The position numbers and the translations under genes were made by a program. From Agromyces sp. Soil535 (lineage in GTDB: Bacteria; Actinomycetota; Actinomycetes; Actinomycetales; Microbacteriaceae), in the NCBI RefSeq assembly GCF_001428255.1, contig NZ_LMRW01000023.1:310309-374308 (forward strand): a stretch of 64,000 nucleotides of DNA. Reading direction: 5' to 3'. Shown here piece after piece: positions 18,948 through 30,027 of the stretch. The notes under the pieces were generated by a model that did no database searches, was not told the DNA's origin, and saw only the letters and a list, made by a program, of their open reading frames with translations. Position 1 is the stretch's first letter; each line of letters opens with the position of its first letter.

Positions 18948-20153
18948 TCAGCGCCCTTCCAGCTCGGCCTCGATCGCGGCGATGAGCCGCTTCTCGAGGT
19001 CGGGCGAACCGATCTTCTGGACGACCTCGGTGAGGAACCCGCGCACGACGAGACGGCGCGCCTCGTCCTCGCGGATGCCGCGCGCCATGAGGTAGAAGAG
19101 CTGCTCGTCGTCGAATCGGCCGGTCGCACTCGCATGGCCGGCTCCCTCGATGTCGCCGGTCTCGATCTCGAGGTTCGGCACGGAGTCGGCGCGTGTGCCG
19201 TCGGTGAGCACGAGGTTGCGGTTCTGCTCATAGCTGTCGGTGCCGACCGCGGCGTTGCCGATGAGCACGTCGCCGACCCAGACGGTGCGCGCACCCGCGC
19301 CCTGGAGGGCGCCCTTGTAGGTGACGCGGCTGCGGGTGTGCGGTGCGTCGTGATGCACGAAGACCTGCTGCTCCAGGTGCTGGCCGGCGTCGGCGAAGTA
19401 GAGGCCGAGGGCCTCCACGTCGGAGCCCTGCTCCGCGAGGTGCGTGGACGGGTTGACCCGCACGACCTTGCCGCCGAGCGAGACGACGATGTGCTTGAGG
19501 AACGAGTCGCGGCCGAGGCGCGCGAAGTGGCTCGCGAGGTGCACGGCGTCGTCGCTCCACTCCTGGAGTGACACGACGGTGAGCGAGGCGCCCTCGCCGA
19601 CGACGATCTCGACGTTCTCGCTCAGGCGGGCCTCGCCGGTGCCGCGAAGCACGATCAGGCCGCGGCTGTTGGGCGCCGCCTCGATGACGGTGTGGGCGGC
19701 ACGAGGCGCGTCACCGAGCCCGTGTCGCGTGACGGCGGCGGTCTTCTCGTCCTCTCCGGTCACCGTGATGAGGAGCGCCTCGCCGAAGGTGGACCACGCG
19801 TTCGCGGAGGCGCGCTCCTCGGGGATGCCGGTGCGACCGACCCGGGCGTCGTCGCGGCCGATCCACGAGACGTCGACGCCTGTGGCATCCGCGCCGTCCT
19901 GAGCATGTCGAACGGTCGTCTCGATCTCGACCCGGGAGCCGTCGAGCACACCGCTCGTGAGGTCGGCGAACGCGGCGACGGGCGAGAGCTTCCACTCGTG
20001 CTCACGGCCCGTGACGGGGGCGAAGTCCTCGACGTTCACCGAGCGGAAGCGCTCCGAGCGGGTCTGCACGGGCACGAATGCGCCGTCCGAGTGCGGCCGG
20101 AAGCCGTGCTGCTCGGCAGTGGGCATGGCTGTGCTGGTCATCTGGGCGGGCAT
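18948..20153 (-). CDS. sufD: Fe-S cluster assembly protein SufD
   Basis: SufBCD scaffold subunit of about 401 residues. The C-terminal beta-helix region contains THLAEQGSDVEALGLYFADA and QNRNLVLTDGTRADSVPNLE, and the family ending GEPD-like motif appears as DDEQLFYLMARGI. The ATG at 20151-20153 has AGGA only two bases before it, and a second ATG at 20139-20141 (MTSTAMPTAEQHG) is an alternative. It begins 2 bases after the sufB stop, so expression is coupled. Confidence 0.95.
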   Translation of the reverse strand: MPAQMTSTAMPTAEQHGFRPHSDGAFVPVQTRSERFRSVNVEDFAPVTGREHEWKLSPVAAFADLTSGVLDGSRVEIETTVRHAQDGADATGVDVSWIGRDDARVGRTGIPEERASANAWSTFGEALLITVTGEDEKTAAVTRHGLGDAPRAAHTVIEAAPNSRGLIVLRGTGEARLSENVEIVVGEGASLTVVSLQEWSDDAVHLASHFARLGRDSFLKHIVVSLGGKVVRVNPSTHLAEQGSDVEALGLYFADAGQHLEQQVFVHHDAPHTRSRVTYKGALQGAGARTVWVGDVLIGNAAVGTDSYEQNRNLVLTDGTRADSVPNLEIETGDIEGAGHASATGRFDDEQLFYLMARGIREDEARRLVVRGFLTEVVQKIGSPDLEKRLIAAIEAELEGR

Positions 20154-20155
20154 TC

Positions 20156-21574
20156 CTAGCCGACCGATCCTTCCATGCCCATCTCGATGAGCTTGTTGAG
20201 TTCCATCGCGTACTCCATGGGGAGCTCGCGCGCGATGGGCTCGATGAAGCCGCGCACGATCATCGCCATTGCCTCGTCTTCGGGGAGGCCCCGGGACATG
20301 AGGTAGAAGAGCTGCTCCTCGCTCACCTTCGACACCGTGGCCTCGTGGCCGAGGTGCACGTCGTCGACGCGGATGTCGATCGACGGGTACGTGTCGGAGC
20401 GGGAGATGGTGTCGACGAGCAGGGCGTCGCAGCGCACCGTGTTCGCCGCGTGGTGGGCGTTCGCGTCGATGCGCACCTCGCCGCGGTAGCCCGCGCGGCC
20501 GCCGCCGCGGGCGATCGACTTCGAGACGATCGACGACTGGGTGTACGGCGCCATGTGGATCATCTTGGCGCCGGCGTCCTGGTGCTGGCCCGGGCCCGCG
20601 AAGGCGACGGAGAGCGTCTCGCCCTTGGCGTGCTCGCCCATGAGGAAGATCGACGGGTACTTCATCGTGACCTTCGAACCGATGTTGCCGTCGATCCACT
20701 CCATGGTGGCGCCCTCGGCCGCGGTCGCCCGCTTGGTCACGAGGTTGTAGACGTTGGTCGACCAGTTCTGGATCGTCGTGTAGCGCACGCGCGCGTTCTT
20801 CTTCACGATGATCTCGACGACCGCGGAGTGCAGCGAGTCCGACTTGTAGATCGGGGCGGTGCAACCCTCGATGTAGTGCACGTAGCTGCCCTCGTCGGCG
20901 ATGATCAGCGTGCGCTCGAACTGGCCCATGTTCTCGGTGTTGATGCGGAAGTAGGCCTGCAGCGGGATCTCGACCTGCACGCCCGGCGGCACGTAGACGA
21001 ACGACCCGCCCGACCACACTGCCGTGTTCAGCGCCGCGAACTTGTTGTCGCCAGCGGGGATCACCGTGCCGAAGTACTCCTCGAAGAACTCGGGGTGCTC
21101 CTTCAGCGCCGTGTCGGTGTCCATGAAGATCACGCCCTTGCGCTCGAGCTCCTCGTTGATCTGGTGATAGACCACTTCGGACTCGTACTGCGCGGCGACG
21201 CCGGCGACGAGGCGCTGGCGCTCCGCCTCGGGGATGCCGAGCTTCTCATACGTGTTCTTGATGTCGTCGGGCAGGTCTTCCCAGGTCTGGGCCTGCTTCT
21301 CGGTGGAACGGACGAAGTACTTGATGTTGTCGAAGTCGATCTCCGACAGATCGGCGCCCCACGTCGGCATGGGCTTGCGCTCGAAGAGCTGCAGCGCGCG
21401 CTGGCGGCGCTGGAGCATCCATTCGGGCTCATCCTTCAGCCCGGAGATGTCGGCGACCACCTCGGGCGAGATGCCGCGGCGCGCGGATGCCCCGGCGACG
21501 TCGGAGTCGGCCCAGCCGAACTCGTACGTGCCGAGCCCTTCCAGTTCGGGGCGGTCGATCAGTACGTCCGTCAT
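20156..21574 (-). CDS. sufB: Fe-S cluster assembly protein SufB
   Basis: Principal scaffold subunit of the SufBCD complex on which Fe-S clusters are built. 472 residues, the usual length. Seen motifs: [19 protein letters not shown] near the N-terminus, [20 protein letters not shown] in the middle, [20 protein letters not shown] with the conserved cysteine, and [21 protein letters not shown] at the C-terminus. GGGAG precedes the ATG. It is the first gene of the operon. No sufR regulator precedes it; heme A synthase lies there divergently instead. sufS and sufU are not in this cluster. Confidence 0.97.
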   Translation of the reverse strand: MTDVLIDRPELEGLGTYEFGWADSDVAGASARRGISPEVVADISGLKDEPEWMLQRRQRALQLFERKPMPTWGADLSEIDFDNIKYFVRSTEKQAQTWEDLPDDIKNTYEKLGIPEAERQRLVAGVAAQYESEVVYHQINEELERKGVIFMDTDTALKEHPEFFEEYFGTVIPAGDNKFAALNTAVWSGGSFVYVPPGVQVEIPLQAYFRINTENMGQFERTLIIADEGSYVHYIEGCTAPIYKSDSLHSAVVEIIVKKNARVRYTTIQNWSTNVYNLVTKRATAAEGATMEWIDGNIGSKVTMKYPSIFLMGEHAKGETLSVAFAGPGQHQDAGAKMIHMAPYTQSSIVSKSIARGGGRAGYRGEVRIDANAHHAANTVRCDALLVDTISRSDTYPSIDIRVDDVHLGHEATVSKVSEEQLFYLMSRGLPEDEAMAMIVRGFIEPIARELPMEYAMELNKLIEMGMEGSVG

Positions 21575-21823
21575 GCTCTCCCTCTTCTCCTCCCGTGCAA
21601 CCGGCTATCAGTCCGGCTCATTCCCCCCGCGAGTCGAGGTGCTCGGTGAGTGGGCGATGATGTGCGGGTGGCTCCAGTGCGAACCTAAGATGGCTGGGAA
21701 CCCGCATCGCGCGTTGTCGCGCGCCTCGCGGGGATCCAACCCCTCAAGTCTATAGGGTCGCACTGCCGCCTGGACGGTTCTCCCAGTGCCGTCACAGTAC
21801 GACCCGGATCAGGACCGACCAGC
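21575..21823. promoter_or_regulatory. Divergent promoter region between sufB and ctaA
   Basis: These 249 bases hold no gene. A CTATAG palindrome (21750-21755) gives TATAGG on the plus strand and TAGACT on the minus strand, so it could serve ctaA or sufB. A second minus-strand hexamer TAGGTT lies near 21684-21689. No -35 is convincing and I see no IscR- or SufR-like dyad. Confidence 0.35.
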
Positions 21824-22750
21824 GTGAACCGCTTCACCGAGTGGCTGCCCGACCGAGTGGACGGGCGCATCCACTTCTTCGCATGGCTCTCGTTCGTCGT
21901 GCAGACGACCATCATCGCGACGGGCGGCGCCGTGCGGCTCACCGGTTCGGGGCTCGGATGCCCCACCTGGCCGACCTGCACGGCCGACTCCCTGATCCCC
22001 ACCGAGGAGCTCGGCTACCACTCGCTCATCGAGTTCGGGAACCGCCTGATGACCGGCGTCGTCGGCATCGTCGCCCTCGTGCTCTTCGTGCTCGTCTGGC
22101 GGATCCGCACCGAGCGTCGCGACCTCTTCACGCTCTCGTTCATCGTCGGTGCGGGCGTCGTCGCACAGGCGATCGTGGGCGGCATCACCGTGTGGACCGG
22201 CCTGAACCCGTTCATCGTCGGCTTCCACTACGTCTCGTCGCTCGTGCTCGTGTGCGTCTGCGCGGCATTCATCGTGCGCATGGACGCGCAGCCCGGGCCC
22301 CGCGAACTCGCGGTCCCCGGATGGTACGCCGGGCTCACGCACACGACGACCGCGATGCTCGCACTCACGATCGCGTTCGGCGTGCTCACCACCGGGTCGG
22401 GGCCGCATTCCGGCGACGCCGAGGCGGGCCGCAGCGGGTTCGACTCCGAACTGCTCGAGCACGTCCACGCCTGGCCCGGCTACGCCCTCCTCGCGCTCAC
22501 CATCGCGCTCCTCGTCGCCGCCTGGCGGCTGCGCCTGCCGACGCTGCGCTGGGTGGGCGTGCTCCTCGCGATCGAGCTCGTACAGGTCGCGGTCGGCCTC
22601 TACCAGGCCCGCAACGGACTCCCGCCGCTCGCCGTCGGCGTGCACATGGTGCTCGCCGCGCTCACCGCGGCCGCCATGACGGTCGTCGTGCTGCGGCTGA
22701 AGCGTCCGGTCCCCGCCGACCGGCCGGTGGAGGCATCCGTCGGCGCATGA
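21824..22750 (+). CDS. ctaA: Heme A synthase (COX15/CtaA family)
   Basis: Integral membrane oxygenase that converts heme O to heme A for cytochrome aa3 oxidase. 308 residues with eight hydrophobic segments. The periplasmic cysteine motif GLGCPTWPTC places C46 and C52, and heme-ligating histidines occur in the helices (for example HSLIEFGNRLM and VGFHYVSSLV). The GTG at 21824 is preceded by AGGA. It works after CtaB, whose gene lies 4 kb away (26664-27584). The stop overlaps the next start as ATGA. Confidence 0.96.
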   Translation: MNRFTEWLPDRVDGRIHFFAWLSFVVQTTIIATGGAVRLTGSGLGCPTWPTCTADSLIPTEELGYHSLIEFGNRLMTGVVGIVALVLFVLVWRIRTERRDLFTLSFIVGAGVVAQAIVGGITVWTGLNPFIVGFHYVSSLVLVCVCAAFIVRMDAQPGPRELAVPGWYAGLTHTTTAMLALTIAFGVLTTGSGPHSGDAEAGRSGFDSELLEHVHAWPGYALLALTIALLVAAWRLRLPTLRWVGVLLAIELVQVAVGLYQARNGLPPLAVGVHMVLAALTAAAMTVVVLRLKRPVPADRPVEASVGA

Positions 22751-23340
22751 GGATCGAGCACCGCGGACGAGCTCCGCGCATCCACCCCGATGCCACGATC
22801 GCACCCGGGGCGATCGTCTCGGGCGACGTCGTCGTGGCGTCCGGCGCGCGCATCCTGCACGGTGCAGTGCTCACCGGAGAGGATGGCGAGGTCCGCATCG
22901 GCTCGGAATCGGTGGTGCTCGAGCACGCGATCGTCCGCGGGCGCGCCGGGCATCCGGCGATCATCGGATCGCACGTCATGGTGGGGCCGCACTCGCACGT
23001 GAACGGCGCAACGGTCGGCGACCGCGCCTTCATCGCAACGGGGGCGGCGTTGTTCCCCGGTGCGTCGATCGGCGAGGGCGCCGAGGTGCGCGTCAACGGC
23101 GTCGTGCAGGTGAACACGACCCTCGAGCCGGGCGCGGTCGTGCCGATCGGCTGGGTGGCCGTGGGGACACCCGCGCACATCCTCTCCCCCGACCGGCACG
23201 AGGAGATCTGGGCGATCCAGCAGGCGCTCGACTTCCCCGGCACCGTCTACGGCGTCGACCGCTCGGCGGGCATGGACGAGGTCATGCGACGCCAGTCCGC
23301 GTTCTACGCCGCGCACGACGACGATCGGGTGATCGACTAG
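22747..23340 (+). CDS. Hexapeptide-repeat (gamma carbonic anhydrase-like) protein
   Basis: A 197-residue left-handed beta-helix protein. Hexapeptide turns are seen from about 12 to 125 (for example IHPDATIAPGAIVSGDVVVA and IGSHVMVGPHSHVNGATVG), with histidines H38, H58 and H77-type positions that could bind zinc as in the gamma-carbonic anhydrase/PaaY group. The last 45 residues are helical. The ATG overlaps the ctaA stop by four bases. It may hydrate CO2, act as a thioesterase or acyltransferase, or be non-catalytic; sequence alone cannot decide. Its TAG stop shares the CTAG palindrome with the convergent LAL gene's stop. Confidence 0.85.
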   Translation: MRIEHRGRAPRIHPDATIAPGAIVSGDVVVASGARILHGAVLTGEDGEVRIGSESVVLEHAIVRGRAGHPAIIGSHVMVGPHSHVNGATVGDRAFIATGAALFPGASIGEGAEVRVNGVVQVNTTLEPGAVVPIGWVAVGTPAHILSPDRHEEIWAIQQALDFPGTVYGVDRSAGMDEVMRRQSAFYAAHDDDRVID

Positions 23341-26252
23341 CCGTTCGCCGGGCCGTCGTCCGTCACGCGATGGACCAACCCGGCGAGCTCGACGCGATTC
23401 GCCGTGCCGGTCTTGGCGAGCAGGTGCGAGACGTGGGTGCTCACCGTCTTCTCGCTGATCATCAGCGTGCGTGCGATCTCGGAGTAGGTGCGGCCCACGG
23501 CGACGAGGTCGAGCACCCCGCGCTCGCGCTCGGTAAGGCCGTGCAGCGCGGCGGGCGCAGCGGATGCCGCGGACGACGGCTCCTCCACCGGGATCCGTGC
23601 ACGCTCCGCCAGGTCGCCCAGCTCGCGCTCGACCGGCCGCGCCTCGAGCCGCCGGGCGAGTGCGAGGCCATGCCGGAGCATCGCAGCACCCGCCCGCCGG
23701 TCGTGGCCGCGGCCGAGCAGCGCCTCCGCCGCGCGCCAGCTGGAGTACGCCTCCTCCCACGGGAGTGCCGCGTTCGCGAAGGCATCCACCGCTCGGATCC
23801 AGGCGGCTGCTTCGCCCGGGTGGCGGCGGGCTCGAGCCTGTTCCGCGGCATATTGCGCATCGAACGCGTGGAGGAGGCTCCCCCGTATCCCCGTCGTCGG
23901 GCCGATGTCCCTGATGACGTGCGGGAACCGCGCGACCAGCGCGTCCAGCGTCTCCAGCGCGTCCCCATCGGTGCGCCCGTCATCGTGCTCGCTCTGCACC
24001 CGATCGGCGAGGGCCCGGGCCGCGAGCGGCATCAGCCATTCGCACCTCGTCGGCGGTGCGCCTGACTTCCGTGCTCCATTCATCGCCGCCCGGAATGCGC
24101 CGTCATGGTCGTGCGCACCGAAGCGTACCTCCGCGTGGACGGCGTCGAATTCCAGCCCGAGGTACGCCGACCCGTCGATCATGAGCTCCTCGACTCGGAG
24201 AAGGTGGCTCTCGGCCTCGGCCTGCCGCCCTCGCAGCGTGGCCGCCCGGGCCGCGACGAGTCGGGCCATGACGTCTCCGAGAGGTCCCGGGTCGGAGCCG
24301 AGCACGACGCGGAGACGTGCGTCGCATTCCTGCCAGTCGCCGATGATGAGCCAGTTCTGCGCCTCGACAGCTGACATCCACGCCGCATACGCATGCGGAC
24401 CGCCCCGCTCGACCATCTCGACGCGCCGATCCCGAATGAGCAAGCTGTACGCAGCGCTCCCCCAGGTCCTGAATGCGTCCGCTTCCCACATCATCGCGTG
24501 CACGTAGGCCCACCAGTCGCCCGCGGCCCGGGCAGCCTCGACCGCTTCATGCGCAAGCGCCTGGGCTGTCGGCGCATCCTCGGCGACGCCTGCCGTCATG
24601 GAACCGGCCGCGAGCGCGTGAGACAGCGCCCGCAGGTCGTCGGTCCCACGCGCAATCGCGATCGCTGCGCTCGCGTGCGCCGGCGCATCGTGATGGCCGG
24701 CCCACACTTCGGCGTGAGCGAGCTCCGCGAGGGCCAGCGCGTACTGGGGGCTCGTCGTGTCCGCCTCCGCCAAGCGGACGGCCTCCCGCATTTCGTCGAC
24801 GTCGATGAAAGCCTGCCCGGCGATGTCACGGAGGTGCATCCGACGCACGAGGAGCTCTGCGGCGACGAGCGGCTGCGCCTCCGGGTCGACTCGGGCGAGC
24901 AGCGATTCCACCGCATCGAGCTCATCGGCCGTCGCTCCGGCGTCGGCAGCCACGGTGCGCAGCCGTCGCAGCAGCGTGTCGACGGACTCCTCCGGGTCGG
25001 GCAGCTCGCCGCGAAGCGCGACCGCACGACGGAGCAATCGCAGCTGCTCGGCGCGCCCGTCCGCGCCGCCGACCAGGCCCGCGGCGATCAGGGCCCCTTC
25101 GTAGGCCTCGCGCGTCTGCTTCGCGGCATCGCGGTGGTCGGCGATCGCGACGGCAACGGCGGCGGCTCCTGCCGCGTCGGTCTCGGCCTGCCCTGCGGAC
25201 CGCCGCTCGATCGCGTCCGCGAAGCGCGCGTGGAGGTCGCGCCGATCCTCCTCGGCGAGCTCTGCTTCGAGCACTTCGGCATTCAACGGATGGTGGAACC
25301 AGAATGCCCCGTCGCCGACGGCCACGACCGTGCCGGAGCCCACAGCCACCTCCAGCCGGATCCGAACCTGGCCAGGATCCTCGCCGACGACCTCCGCGAG
25401 CTCATCCACGTGCATCGGCCGGCCACCGACCGCGAGCACCGTGGCGAGTCGCCGCGTCGCCGACGACAACCGGAACGAGGACTGCAGCACCGCCGAGCGG
25501 AGGTCGCCCGGGAAGGCGTCGGGCGCTGCGCGCGCCTCGGCGGAGAGGCCCGCAACCATGAGCCGTGTGAAGTATGGATTGCCGCATGCGTGGCCATGCA
25601 CGTCGTCCACGAGCGACTGGTGCGGGGATCCCCCGAGCAGCAATTCCAATTGGGCCGCAGTCCCTGCTCGGTCGAGAGGCCCGAGCGCGAGCTCGGTCGT
25701 CCGGGGCAGGCGACGGACGTCCGCCAGCCAGCGCTGCAGCGGATGCCGCAGCCCGACCTCGCCCGACCGGAGTGTCGCCACGACCGCGAGCCGGCGGGAC
25801 GACGGTCCTGCGATCACGTACATGATCGCATCCAGAGTCGAGCGGTCGGCCCACTGCAGGTCGTCGATCACCAACACGACGTGCCGCTCCGCGCACCGCC
25901 GATCCAGCCAGGCGTCGAACCCCAGCACGAACTCGCCCTCCTTCGCGGTGACCTCGCGGAAGTCGCCGCCCGCCTCGGCAACTGCGCGCAGCGCCGATCG
26001 GATCGGCAGGAACGGGATCGACATCGACGTCAGCGGCAGGCACGTGCCGGACAGCCCCGTTGACAACCCATCGCGGTCGGCACAGGCCCGGGCCACCAGG
26101 GCGGTCTTGCCGACGCCCGCATCGCCCGAGACGAGCAGTGTCTGGGCATCCTCGGCGGCGGAGCGGTCGAGGAGCGAACGGATGATCCCGAGTTCACGCC
26201 CACGTCCGACGAGCACCGACGAGGACGGCTCGGGTGGCACGGCCACCACCAC
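23337..26252 (-). CDS. LuxR-type ATP-binding regulator (LAL / MalT-like family)
   Basis: A 971-residue multidomain regulator. The N-terminal AAA/STAND ATPase has Walker A SGDAGVGKT at 42-50 and Walker B VVLVIDDLQWAD at 125-136. A long helical TPR-like middle follows. The C-terminal LuxR helix-turn-helix is at about 905-965 (LTERERGVLDLVAVGRTYSE and ISEKTVSTHVSHLL). LAL proteins integrate a ligand signal with ATP and usually activate nearby genes. Three GTG codons in a row (26244-26252) are possible starts. It is divergent from a small lipoprotein gene, and a tandem repeat lies between them. The inducer is unknown. Confidence 0.92.
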   Translation of the reverse strand: MVVAVPPEPSSSVLVGRGRELGIIRSLLDRSAAEDAQTLLVSGDAGVGKTALVARACADRDGLSTGLSGTCLPLTSMSIPFLPIRSALRAVAEAGGDFREVTAKEGEFVLGFDAWLDRRCAERHVVLVIDDLQWADRSTLDAIMYVIAGPSSRRLAVVATLRSGEVGLRHPLQRWLADVRRLPRTTELALGPLDRAGTAAQLELLLGGSPHQSLVDDVHGHACGNPYFTRLMVAGLSAEARAAPDAFPGDLRSAVLQSSFRLSSATRRLATVLAVGGRPMHVDELAEVVGEDPGQVRIRLEVAVGSGTVVAVGDGAFWFHHPLNAEVLEAELAEEDRRDLHARFADAIERRSAGQAETDAAGAAAVAVAIADHRDAAKQTREAYEGALIAAGLVGGADGRAEQLRLLRRAVALRGELPDPEESVDTLLRRLRTVAADAGATADELDAVESLLARVDPEAQPLVAAELLVRRMHLRDIAGQAFIDVDEMREAVRLAEADTTSPQYALALAELAHAEVWAGHHDAPAHASAAIAIARGTDDLRALSHALAAGSMTAGVAEDAPTAQALAHEAVEAARAAGDWWAYVHAMMWEADAFRTWGSAAYSLLIRDRRVEMVERGGPHAYAAWMSAVEAQNWLIIGDWQECDARLRVVLGSDPGPLGDVMARLVAARAATLRGRQAEAESHLLRVEELMIDGSAYLGLEFDAVHAEVRFGAHDHDGAFRAAMNGARKSGAPPTRCEWLMPLAARALADRVQSEHDDGRTDGDALETLDALVARFPHVIRDIGPTTGIRGSLLHAFDAQYAAEQARARRHPGEAAAWIRAVDAFANAALPWEEAYSSWRAAEALLGRGHDRRAGAAMLRHGLALARRLEARPVERELGDLAERARIPVEEPSSAASAAPAALHGLTERERGVLDLVAVGRTYSEIARTLMISEKTVSTHVSHLLAKTGTANRVELAGLVHRVTDDGPANG

Positions 26253-26281
26253 AGTTTGGCACCCCTCGTCGTGGCGAGTAA

Positions 26282-26315
26282 GGGGTTCGTCCGCGAATAT
26301 CAGGGGGTTCGTCCG
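26282..26315. repeat. Tandem 12-bp direct repeat, candidate regulator binding sites
   Basis: GGGGTTCGTCCG occurs at 26282-26293 and again, identical, at 26304-26315. The period is 22 bases, about two turns of the helix. It lies between the LAL regulator start and the lipoprotein gene, just beyond the regulator's possible -35 (TTACTC, 26276-26281). MalT-type regulators bind G-rich direct repeats, so this is a likely operator pair for the LAL protein. Confidence 0.6.
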
Positions 26316-26377
26316 ATGCCGACCTCGTGCGCGGAGTGGATCGTGGCTGCCGTCCGATCGACTGGAAGGACGAGATC

Positions 26378-26617
26378 ATGAACGTTCGCGTATTCCTCAT
26401 CGTCCCCGCCGCCTTGGCCGTGAGTGTGCTGGCCGGGTGTGGCGGGGGCGAGTCCGATGCCGCCAAGGGATCCGGATCGACCAAAGTCCGCATGTCCTCG
26501 ACCGAGGTGTGCCATGCGTCCGCGTACATCCGCGAGCATGCGCCCGAGGGCCTCTGCACCGACTCGGCAGACGTGACGGAGGTGGAGGACGACCTCTCGC
26601 CATTGCGTGGACCGTGA
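26378..26617 (+). CDS. Small putative lipoprotein
   Basis: A 79-residue secreted protein with a signal sequence and the lipobox LAGC, so lipidation at C22 is predicted. The mature part is about 58 residues, hydrophilic, starting GGGESDAAKGSGS, with two further cysteines in TEVCHAS and EGLCTDS and an acidic stretch DVTEVEDDLSP. AAGGA precedes the ATG by 8 nt. It has no recognised domain. It is divergent from the LAL regulator with repeats upstream, so it may be that regulator's target. Confidence 0.8.
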   Translation: MNVRVFLIVPAALAVSVLAGCGGGESDAAKGSGSTKVRMSSTEVCHASAYIREHAPEGLCTDSADVTEVEDDLSPLRGP

Positions 26618-26663
26618 CAGCCCGACCGCGGTGCGCCGGGCGAAGACCGGCACACGAACGAAC

Positions 26664-27584
26664 TCAGAATGGCAGCAGCGGGTCGATCCCGATCGCGAGG
26701 AACAGCAGTGAGAGGTACACGATCGATCCGTGGAAGACCCGCATCGGCGAGACCTTCTCATGGCGGATCGCGAGACCGTAGAGCCGGTGCGTCTCGAAGA
26801 TGAACCACACACCCGTGACGACCGCGACGGTCGAGTACACGAGCCCCATGCCGGCCACCGGGATGAGCAGCAGCGAGCAGGCCACCGTCGCCCACGCATA
26901 GAGGATGACCTGCAGGCCGACCTGCGCGCGCCCGCGCACGACCGCGAGCATCGGCACGCCAGCGGCGGCGTAGTCGTCCTTGTACTTCATCGAGAGCGGC
27001 CAGTAATGCGGCGGCGTCCACAGGAAGATGATGAGGAACAGGATGAACGGCGTCCACGAGAGGCTTCCGGTCACCGCCGCCCAGCCGATCAGCACCGGCA
27101 TGCAGCCGGCGACGCCGCCCCACACGATGTTCTGCGACGTGCGTCGCTTCAGGATCAGGCTGTAGAAGACCACGTAGAGCAGGATGGCGGCGAGCGAGAG
27201 TGCCGCCGCAAGCCAGTTGGTGAAGATCCAGAGCCAGGCGATTGATGCCGCGCCGAGCCCGAAGGCGAACACGAGCGCCTCGCGATCGGTGAGCTCGCCG
27301 GTGACGAGCGGCCGGCCCTGCGTGCGCTTCATGACCCGGTCGATGTCGCGGTCGATGTAGCAGTTGAAGGCGCCCGCGCAGCCCGCGCTCATCGCACCGC
27401 CGATGAGCGTGGCGACGAGCAGCCAGAGGTTCGGCAGGCCGTTCTGCGCGAGGATCATGGTGGGTGCGGTGACCACGAGCAGCAGCTCGATGACACGCGG
27501 CTTCGTGAGCGCGAGGTAGGCGGCGAGCTTGCGCCGTACCGTCATCGCCGGTCGCGACTCGCGAGTGTGTACGGCTGCCTGCAT
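26664..27584 (-). CDS. ctaB: Protoheme IX farnesyltransferase (heme O synthase)
   Basis: UbiA-family membrane prenyltransferase that attaches a farnesyl group to heme B, giving heme O for CtaA. 306 residues and about nine hydrophobic segments. The first Asp-rich motif NCYIDRDID lies at 74-82 followed by [10 protein letters not shown]; the second region is [19 protein letters not shown] near 200. The ATG at 27582-27584 is preceded by AGAGGA. A TAGAAT hexamer (27640-27645, minus strand) is a good -10. It is divergent from tkt, the arrangement known from other actinobacteria. Confidence 0.96.
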   Translation of the reverse strand: MQAAVHTRESRPAMTVRRKLAAYLALTKPRVIELLLVVTAPTMILAQNGLPNLWLLVATLIGGAMSAGCAGAFNCYIDRDIDRVMKRTQGRPLVTGELTDREALVFAFGLGAASIAWLWIFTNWLAAALSLAAILLYVVFYSLILKRRTSQNIVWGGVAGCMPVLIGWAAVTGSLSWTPFILFLIIFLWTPPHYWPLSMKYKDDYAAAGVPMLAVVRGRAQVGLQVILYAWATVACSLLLIPVAGMGLVYSTVAVVTGVWFIFETHRLYGLAIRHEKVSPMRVFHGSIVYLSLLFLAIGIDPLLPF

Positions 27585-27908
27585 CGTTCCTCTTCCGGGC
27601 GCGGGCACGTTTCGACCACTCCCCGCGCGACCCCTCACGATTCTAGGCCATGCCCACCGCGTGGTGTTTCGGAATGCGCTTTCCGCCTCACATCACGCGG
27701 AGCCGCGTGTGAGTCACAGCCCGTCACACTGGCTCGCTGAATCCATATACTGAGGATGCGCGCCCGGCTTCGCGGGTTCGACCAAGCCGGCGTCACGTAC
27801 GACGTGCCCGGCCGAATCCGCCGCCAGGGCGGAACCGCGCCGCAACGTCCTCGGCGGGTCGGGCCCGACGGTTCCCGACGCCGTCACGATCGGAAGGAAC
27901 AGCACCTC
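27585..27908. promoter_or_regulatory. ctaB / tkt divergent regulatory region
   Basis: These 324 bases carry no gene. For tkt, GTCACA (27723-27728), a 17-base spacer and TATACT (27746-27751) form a good promoter with a leader of about 150 nt. For ctaB, TAGAAT is at 27640-27645. Just upstream of the tkt -35 lies a dense set of dyads: CACGCGG-AG-CCGCGTG (27694-27709), TGTGA-G-TCACA (27708-27718) and extra TCACA half-sites at 27688-27692 and 27724-27728. A CRP/GlxR-like or other dimeric regulator is plausible. Confidence 0.6.
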
Positions 27909-30002
<2,094 letters not shown>

Positions 30003-30027
30003 CGCGCGCACGAAGGAGATGACAGAA

